From Phoronis pallida (Eukaryota; Phoronida; Phoronidae), in assembly GCA_028565715.1 (NCBI GenBank), contig JAOXYC010212794.1:1-11244 (forward strand): a DNA stretch of 11,244 nt, in the 5' to 3' direction. The translations under genes and the position numbers were made by a program. Of this stretch, positions 9,101-11,244 are shown one piece after another; within the stretch, counting starts at the first letter, position 1, and every line of letters begins with the position of its first letter. Below the pieces are notes generated by a model. It was not told the origin of the DNA. It made no database searches and was given only the letters and a program-made list of their open reading frames with translations.

Positions 9101-10954
9101 TCTGCGCGATTGTTAAATAAATTTAGTGTTTCTTTTACTTACTTGGCGGGATCGTCTACTAACTGGATGTCCTCTTCGATACAGCTCATACGTATAACAC
9201 CTGCCGTGTGTTGAATAGCTCGCTCTGGTAGCTCCTTCACTGTATGAGCACTAGTATGGATATCAATCAGGTCACGTGATAATGACGCCAAACGTTCAAG
9301 TCGAGGTACTGTGCCCGTATTCTGTTTCAAGTAAAACCCTACTTGTTAAGCTTAAATCATCACGATTCATCTTATTTTGATTTGCACATACATGTACCGT
9401 AGAAACGACATCGGTAACGTGCATGGTGTCCAGATAAGTGGCTTTGTACTTGTATATGAAATTATTGCGAAGATTCATGGGACTGCATCTTATTTGCATT
9501 GTTTCGATTATCGGTTGATGTTTACCACTTCCTAAATGTCAATTTGAAAGAAAATGTCCAGAAGAATATATATTTACATTTATTTATAATTTAATTGTGT
9601 TGGCAGTAGGCACTTTACCTTTTGGTCAACACGTAATATATACTTACGTCGATGCCGTACAGATCAAGCCGTACGTAGTCCTGGTTTCCACAGTTTAATA
9701 TATCTGTTGCTTTTTCTGGACTCCATTTCACTCTCATCCCAGTCTGCCGGTGATTCTGTTTATGTCTGTATGTCCAGTCATCTGGTCGCTCACGTATCAA
9801 AGTAGGGGGGACGCTTCCGATATTCTCTAAGATAATGTATTTAAAGTGGTGTGCATACAAGTCAATATCCATCCGCCAAACACAATAAGACATTCATTCA
9901 CATTTCCGCGACATCATTTAGAGCAAAGTCCGCATATGGTAAGTTGACTGAACAAATAAATCTACTACATGTACTAAACTACTATAATGGCCTAAGTAGG
10001 CCTACACTGACACACTTGACGCACTATTTTCCTCACAGGTTAGCCGAGGTAACAATCTATGTCCCAAACTGTTACAAGCAATATTCTGATAACTTACTGT
10101 AAGTAAAATGACCTTTATAGAATTCGTTATTCCTTTTCAATAAAACATCAACTTTGTGTGCGAACATTGTTGGTGTGGCGCACTTGACTGTGAATTTGTT
10201 GTGGAACCGGCATTCAACTTCTTCTCTGTAATTGTAAGTGTCGTCTTTGAAGATAGCCACGGCAGCAACACCATGATCTGTACCATCGAAGCAAGGACCG
10301 GAAATCTTCACTTCTTCACCTCCGAGCATACCTCCGAATCTCGGTACAATGGTCAGAAAACCTAAAAGTAAAGTTCAATATGAAAAAAGGACAGGTTCGA
10401 GTATTCAAAGGTCTGCCGTCTGATAGGTCTTGTAAGAGTAAATAGTCCAAAAAAACTTTTTTTAGATTGACAAGTGGTACTGTGAATGTAGATAGTCGGA
10501 AGTGCCGTATTACGTCGGATAGTTCGAAGGACAATCAAGCGATCGAAGTTTACTCCAACGGGAGCAACCCTGCCCATACCTTTCATAGAGCATCTGACCA
10601 GTAATCAAGGAGACCTTGCCATAGTGTGGTCCGAAAGGTGGTTAATGATAATTAATAAGGAAATCATCATTTTGGAGTTGACTGCCGGTGTGTGTGACTT
10701 TGTACTTTTGATCCTTAGGATTATCGAACGGCCCCGCAAGAAATTACACACTAAACATGCTGAAGTGTTCCTTATTCTTAACTGGAATTACCTCCCGCGT
10801 TGCAACCAGAATCCGTGATGTCCGCCTTGTCAATTCTAAACACAAATTTTCCTAGAACTCTGCAGTTGGAATTTGATGGCAAGTCCAGCATGTTTGGTAT
10901 CAAAGGTCCTCGTGTAGGAAAGTAGTTAAGTCCATCACCGTCATTGAAACCGAC
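3032..10954 (-). CDS. Mesh-like / SUSD2-like membrane protein (NIDO-TIG-AMOP-VWD-Sushi-TM), 5' end outside window
   Basis: Seventeen exons joined by hand on the minus strand give one open frame of 929 residues plus TAA, with every splice phase matching. Numbering from the first visible residue: NIDO C-terminal part about 1-55 (VGFNDGDG); IPT/TIG-like from about 56 (GGEEVKISGPCF at 68-79); AMOP about 285-390 (CDKW 290-293, CPC 311-313, QQCCYD 368-373), then a Cys-rich extension to 470; VWD about 474-650 with GDPH at 475-478 and GLLGVWND near 621; sushi cysteines 756, 782, 796, 809; transmembrane helix about 847-870; tail 871-929. Known of the family: Drosophila Mesh has this layout and acts at smooth septate junctions; SUSD2 and MUC4 are cut autocatalytically at GDPH. 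Inferred: a type I epithelial surface protein. The signal peptide and NIDO start must lie right of 11244. Symbol left blank because orthology cannot be set from one window. Confidence 0.9.
3351..3418 (+). mobile_element. 68-bp hairpin element (copy 2) in the last intron
   Basis: Almost identical to copy 1, differing only in the poly-A centre (GGGTCGAAAAAACCCC versus GGGTTCGAAAAAAAACCC). It sits in the last intron (3165-3505) of the mesh-like gene. The flanks GCTGCTAGA and GCTGATGGT match at only 6 of 9 positions, so a target duplication is not clear. Confidence 0.85.
3506..3719 (-). CDS. Mesh-like gene exon: transmembrane helix
   Basis: A Pro/Ser-rich stalk (DPGVPVDMKPESSTNP...) precedes a hydrophobic helix, VTVALLATASGIVLLILFAT and on to VAYV, then a basic stop-transfer, RYRSAQKAKKLAAKEW. 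This orients the N-terminus outside. Acceptor aaactttcag (AG 3721-3720); donor GAATG|GTACGT at 3505, splitting the Trp codon. Confidence 0.93.
3991..4188 (-). CDS. Mesh-like gene exon: sushi (CCP) domain
   Basis: The exon encodes DPSPRSQCNTLNPPNFGG, then ISFTCDAGRRLIG, FVCLSGSWTP and TVCESVTT. Four cysteines, the Y/F-x-C pair and the G-S-W before the last Cys define a complete sushi fold in a single phase 1-1 exon, the usual form for this domain. Acceptor cttactgcag (AG 4190-4189); donor ACAG|GTGGGC at 3990. Confidence 0.95.
4303..4572 (-). CDS. Mesh-like gene exon: segment between VWD and sushi
   Basis: The exon continues FGESW from the previous one: RIRRDSSLFTYARHKTFS, FTPVFSDEI, then ICGNSSECLFDLLTTNNT and KESEQLFEEILEKRQSYD. 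F..SW.....SLF.Y......F.P.F and C....C.fD..., then ES......, form the conserved linker before sushi. Acceptor ttgtttttag (AG 4574-4573). The donor GACG|GTTTGT (GT 4302-4301) is weak; another in-frame choice, CAAA|GTTATG, would drop three residues. Confidence 0.87.
4573..4923 (-). other. Intron between VWD end and linker exon, nothing recognised
   Basis: AT-rich sequence bounded by the GTGAGT donor at 4923 and the AG acceptor at 4574-4573. No repeat or coding frame was recognised. Confidence 0.7.
4924..5049 (-). CDS. Mesh-like gene exon: VWD end, GLLGVWND
   Basis: The exon encodes NSHGLLGVWNDDKTDDF, then PDGRILPQL and HQFGESC/W. The GL(L/M)G.WN motif followed by a D-rich stretch is the classic end block of VWD. 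Acceptor caatgtcattcag (AG 5051-5050) was chosen over two nearby AGs because only it keeps frame. Donor GTGAGT at 4923. Phase 1-1. Confidence 0.92.
5096..5183 (-). repeat. tRNA-derived (SINE-like) repeat, left copy of an inverted pair
   Basis: In minus orientation it contains CCTGGGTTCGTTTCCCGAT, a B-box-like core (GGTTCGTTTCC, plus positions 5124-5134), then an AT-rich end GTGTTTTTTCCGTC. ACAACCGCACG and TTTCCCG...TCGAGAG recur in opposite orientation at 5234-5320. It lies in the intron between two VWD exons. Confidence 0.6.
5234..5320 (+). repeat. tRNA-derived (SINE-like) repeat, right copy of an inverted pair
   Basis: The plus strand reads AAACAACCGCACGTCAAGCG, then GGATTTGTTTCCCGCTCGAGA and TTTTTTTGTC. 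This matches the reverse complement of 5096-5183 with substitutions and a few missing bases before the B-box. The two copies could form a stem of about 85 bp in the transcript of the intron. Confidence 0.6.
5469..5600 (-). CDS. Mesh-like gene exon: VWD part 3
   Basis: The exon encodes GVSVSSSDGGSKVNVMF, then LSIGIQLTVTKDMINIFFTA and ADIMK. The alternating beta pattern and the position just before GLLG fit VWD. Acceptor ttccgtttcag (AG 5602-5601), strong; donor AAAA|GTACGT at 5468. Phase 1-1, 132 nt. Confidence 0.85.
5601..5928 (-). other. Intron between VWD exons, short AAACTC tandem
   Basis: Apart from a short CAAACTCAAACTCAAACTCA run at about 5647-5666, near the acceptor of the following exon, I see no repeat or gene here. 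Confidence 0.7.
5929..6084 (-). CDS. Mesh-like gene exon: VWD part 2
   Basis: The exon encodes ELQRASVFTALVFKGNNTD, TVQIQRNEI, then VLVNGEIQDLES and DPWQDFEG. A.VFTA..., V.vq... and vN....L fit the second block of the Mesh-type VWD. NNTD contains an N-glycosylation sequon. Acceptor tttgaatttag (AG 6086-6085); donor GAAG|GTATGA at 5928. Phase 1-1. Confidence 0.9.
6292..6441 (-). CDS. Mesh-like gene exon: start of VWD with GDPH
   Basis: The exon encodes VIISGDPHVVTLDGARYTF, NGLGEYTLVET and MQGRTEQARND. GDPH at the front of VWD is the autocatalytic cleavage motif shown for MUC4 and SUSD2, cut between Asp and Pro. The acceptor is ctattaaag (AG 6443-6442). Two in-frame donors are possible: ACAG|GTGAAG (end 6292, used here) and AAAG|GTACAG (end 6298). 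They differ by two residues, Gly-Thr. Confidence 0.9.
6458..6503. repeat. Perfect 23-bp tandem duplication beside the VWD splice acceptor
   Basis: ACTAGTTCGACTTTTGACTATCT occurs at 6458-6480 and again, without a mismatch, at 6481-6503. The first copy starts 17 bp from the acceptor of the GDPH exon (exon start 6441), so the duplication covers the likely branch-point zone. Confidence 0.95.
6653..6747. repeat. Near-perfect 95-bp palindrome in an intron
   Basis: Arms 6653-6699 and 6702-6747 are reverse complements, apart from one small difference (TTGGTTACATC against TTGGCACATC), around a 2-bp centre between CCTCA and TGAGG. Each arm contains TCACGTGA. It may be a compact hairpin MITE or a recent inverted duplication. 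It lies between the post-AMOP and GDPH exons. Confidence 0.93.
6919..7125 (-). CDS. Mesh-like gene exon: Cys-rich post-AMOP segment
   Basis: The exon encodes AGGSYRRNEQTF, FLEDELPYQYCCEF, then CRKYLSQRPALNDCSKY and PPTRP. The paired Cys and the C..Y..RP...C..Y.PP ending are typical between AMOP and VWD in Mesh/SUSD2-type proteins. Acceptor ttttgtttcag (AG 7127-7126); donor CCAG|GTAGAT at 6918. Symmetric phase 1-1, 207 nt. Confidence 0.92.
7385..7500 (-). CDS. Mesh-like gene exon: AMOP C-terminal half
   Basis: The exon starts GHFGGQQCCYDNRGRLL, the GQQCCYD.dG.L signature of AMOP. Two acceptors lie close together. The one at tgtattttacag (AG 7502-7501) keeps frame with the upstream GG|GTAAGT donor; the upstream cttccag does not. 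Donor GTAAAT at 7384. Confidence 0.88.
7697..7823 (-). CDS. Mesh-like gene exon: AMOP middle
   Basis: The exon encodes DFVRYREDPKCNRRQSSR, then MNCGNHVNAVHCVKTT and APTLPG. This fits the D.gr...dp.C ... a.HCvr part of AMOP. Acceptor tgtgtttcag (AG 7825-7824) and donor GG|GTAAGT at 7696 are both strong. It needs two bases on the left and leaves two on the right. Confidence 0.9.
7824..8131 (-). other. Intron inside the AMOP coding region, nothing recognised
   Basis: 308 bp between the GTAAGC donor at 8131 and the TTTCAG acceptor at 7825-7824. The plus-strand reading frame that crosses it also runs through the coding exon and has no supporting features. Confidence 0.7.
8132..8256 (-). CDS. Mesh-like gene exon: AMOP N-terminal half
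   Basis: The exon encodes DADIHQACDKWLDDD, then LGHCPCTADQADL. C-x-x-W and CPCT..QA are AMOP signatures. The donor is GTAAGC at 8131. The left boundary is ambiguous. An acceptor giving a start at 8256 fits the phase of the upstream GTAAGT donor. A better-looking acceptor (cactcactag) gives a start at 8270 with YGRAS added, but then needs a phase-0 upstream exon end, for example a cut before GTAGAC in the previous exon or an unseen exon. Confidence 0.8.
8332..8474 (-). repeat. tRNA-derived SINE-like repeat, copy 1
   Basis: In minus orientation it has a tRNA-like head with an A box TAGCTCAGTTGG (8410-8421) and a B box GGTTCGATTCC (8367-8377), plus D, anticodon and T stems. The acceptor stem is poor (GGCTGGA against TCCAATT), and position 33 is C, so a working tRNA is unlikely. 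AGACAG...GAATT...GGAC occurs in inverted form at both ends. It shares 143 bp with copy 2. Confidence 0.8.
8616..8758 (-). repeat. tRNA-derived SINE-like repeat, copy 2
   Basis: Same 143-bp unit as copy 1 with scattered substitutions, from AATTTGAAAAGACAG to AGCGCTATTAATA. B box at 8651-8661 intact; A box at 8694-8705 with one change (AAGCTCAGTTGG). Both copies lie in the same orientation in the 0.89-kb intron before the AMOP exon. Confidence 0.8.
9143..9321 (-). CDS. Mesh-like gene exon: pre-AMOP segment
   Basis: The exon encodes NTGTVPRLERLASLSRD through GVIRMSCIEEDIQL to DDPA. The NTG start and the GVIRM strand fit the stretch before AMOP in Mesh-type proteins. Acceptor cttgaaacag (AG 9323-9322); donor CCAA|GTAAGT at 9142. 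It ends two bases into a codon, which decides the acceptor of the next exon. Confidence 0.75.
9398..9448 (-). CDS. Mesh-like gene small exon (17 codons)
   Basis: This 51-nt exon encodes YKATYLDTMHVTDVVST. It was found from splice phase (0-0) and from the family pattern, where an LDT segment is followed by NTG, which starts the next exon. Acceptor tttcatatacaag (AG 9450-9449); donor ACG|GTACAT at 9397. Both sites are moderate, so this is one of the less secure exons. Confidence 0.6.
9648..9826 (-). CDS. Mesh-like gene exon: region after TIG
   Basis: The exon encodes KNIGSVPPTLIRERPDDW and ends QDYVRLDLYGID. The W-S-P segment (VKWSPEKATDI) and the hydrophobic VRLDLYG strand fit the spacer between TIG and AMOP in Mesh proteins, where a WdP..l motif and a V-I-L-GY strand occur. 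Acceptor cattatcttag (AG 9828-9827); donor GTAAGT at 9647. It ends in phase 0. Confidence 0.82.
10098..10361 (-). CDS. Mesh-like gene exon: IPT/TIG-like domain
   Basis: The exon encodes FLTIVPRFGGMLGGEEVK then ISGPCF, a hallmark of the extracellular TIG-like module between NIDO and AMOP in Mesh-type proteins. A conserved pair of cysteines follows in VECRFHN and VKCATP. The acceptor is acttttag (AG 10363-10362) and the donor is a strong GTAAGT at 10097. Phase 1 at both ends, 264 nt. Confidence 0.9.
10362..10791 (-). other. Intron between NIDO and TIG exons, nothing recognised
   Basis: 430 bp between GTAATT at 10791 and ACTTTTAG at 10363-10362. The minus-strand frames in it lack splice support in the right phase and resemble no domain. 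Confidence 0.65.
10792..10954 (-). CDS. Mesh-like gene exon: end of NIDO domain
   Basis: The exon encodes VGFNDGDGLNYFPTRG onward, then KFVFRIDKADITDSGC. This is the usual NIDO ending, with GFN(D/A)GDG, a proline-rich turn, and a FRID..dI...GC close. The acceptor is ttattcag (AG at 10956-10955) and the donor is GTAATT at 10791. It starts in phase 0 and ends on one base of the Gly codon completed by the next exon. The preceding NIDO exon is not visible, although 290 nt of upstream sequence were read. Confidence 0.88.
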
Positions 10955-11171
10955 CTGAATAATTCAGTTTTAGAAGATGAGGCATTTGAAATCTACAATG
11001 TGAATTTTTCAAATTTTGCCTTCAGATTTAAAATTAGATGAAACCCATCCGTCATGGAGATTTCCGTTTCATTCATAAGAGAACTTGGTAATTTGCGATG
11101 CCATTTATTATTTTTTTGATTATGGTTACAATCCTTTCAAATTATCAAACTCATCATTCAACTTTAATGTA
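10955..11171 (-). other. Partial intron upstream of the last NIDO exon
   Basis: The minus strand was read for the preceding NIDO exon, expected to encode an F.W.dv...G.v.yr segment, and nothing suitable was found. The intron therefore extends beyond the window. Confidence 0.6.
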
Positions 11172-11244
11172 AATTTGAAAAGACAGAAAAAATCATCGTA
11201 ACTGAACTGGGAATCGAACCCAGGTCCCCATAATAGCCGGTTAT
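11172..11244 (-). repeat. tRNA-derived SINE-like repeat, copy 3, cut by the window edge
   Basis: Shares AATTTGAAAAGACAGAAAAA and TGGGAATCGAACCCAGGT (B box) with copies 1 and 2, but has several extra bases (ATCATCGTAACTGAAC) and a diverged anticodon arm. The A-box side lies outside the window. Confidence 0.75.

Larger units (their letters stand above)
8257..9142 (-). other. Largest complete intron of the visible gene, site of two SINE-like repeats
   Basis: Bounded by GTAAGT at 9142 and the AMOP exon. Apart from the two tRNA-derived repeats I see only AT-rich sequence and a short stem (TTGGTTCTCAAAACCAA, about 8974-8990). An unseen small exon here would resolve the acceptor ambiguity of the AMOP exon. 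Confidence 0.65.

Noticed and set aside
9296-9499. Whole 67-codon minus-strand frame as one exon
   Set aside because: Only the 17 codons at 9398-9448 fit phase 0 on both sides; the rest runs into intron sequence without family resemblance.
10156-10365. Plus-strand 69-codon open frame
   Set aside because: It is antisense to the TIG exon, whose protein matches a known domain in the opposite frame.
1-11244. CRISPR array, bacterial operon or integrated phage
   Set aside because: All real coding sequence is split by introns with eukaryotic splice sites; no regularly spaced repeats or prokaryotic genes are seen.

Overview
The window is animal nuclear DNA. It is AT-rich, holds spliced genes with GT-AG introns, and carries many small non-autonomous repeats (hairpin elements, tRNA-derived repeats, a long TAA microsatellite). 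The protein family and the recurrent GTAGGCCTAC motif suggest a marine invertebrate, perhaps an echinoderm or hemichordate. That taxonomic guess is weak.

The main content is one multi-exon gene on the minus strand, entering from the right edge and ending in a stop codon at 3032-3034. Seventeen exons (10954 down to 3032) join in one open frame of 2790 nt: 929 residues plus stop, with the 5' part of the gene outside the window. The domain order is C-terminal part of NIDO, IPT/TIG-like domain, AMOP (with CPC and QQCCYD signatures), GDPH-type VWD, one sushi/CCP domain, one transmembrane helix and a 59-residue cytoplasmic tail. This is the architecture of Drosophila Mesh and is related to vertebrate SUSD2 and MUC4. 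The product is probably a type I surface adhesion or junction protein. Six consecutive introns in the VWD-sushi-TM part, and the one before them, are all phase 1.

At 261-455, also on the minus strand, lies the first coding exon of a second gene. It encodes a signal peptide followed by the start of a NIDO domain (FYPLG, GDDELP, NDDRS, FPFF). The second gene continues off the left edge. The two genes are therefore head to tail, about 2.6 kb apart, and look like tandem paralogues. The second gene's first intron appears to use a GC donor.

The intergenic stretch (456-3031) holds degenerate retrotransposon coding remnants, a small element with 16-bp inverted ends, and a 0.5-kb foldback element whose left arm was interrupted by a 70-bp hairpin element with a 9-bp target duplication. 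A second copy of the hairpin element sits in the last intron of the main gene. Other introns hold a near-perfect 95-bp palindrome, a 23-bp tandem duplication beside a splice acceptor, an inverted pair of tRNA-derived repeats, and three copies of another tRNA-derived repeat, one cut by the right edge. I see no convincing undescribed system. The most interesting items are the tandem mesh-like pair and the small mobile elements.
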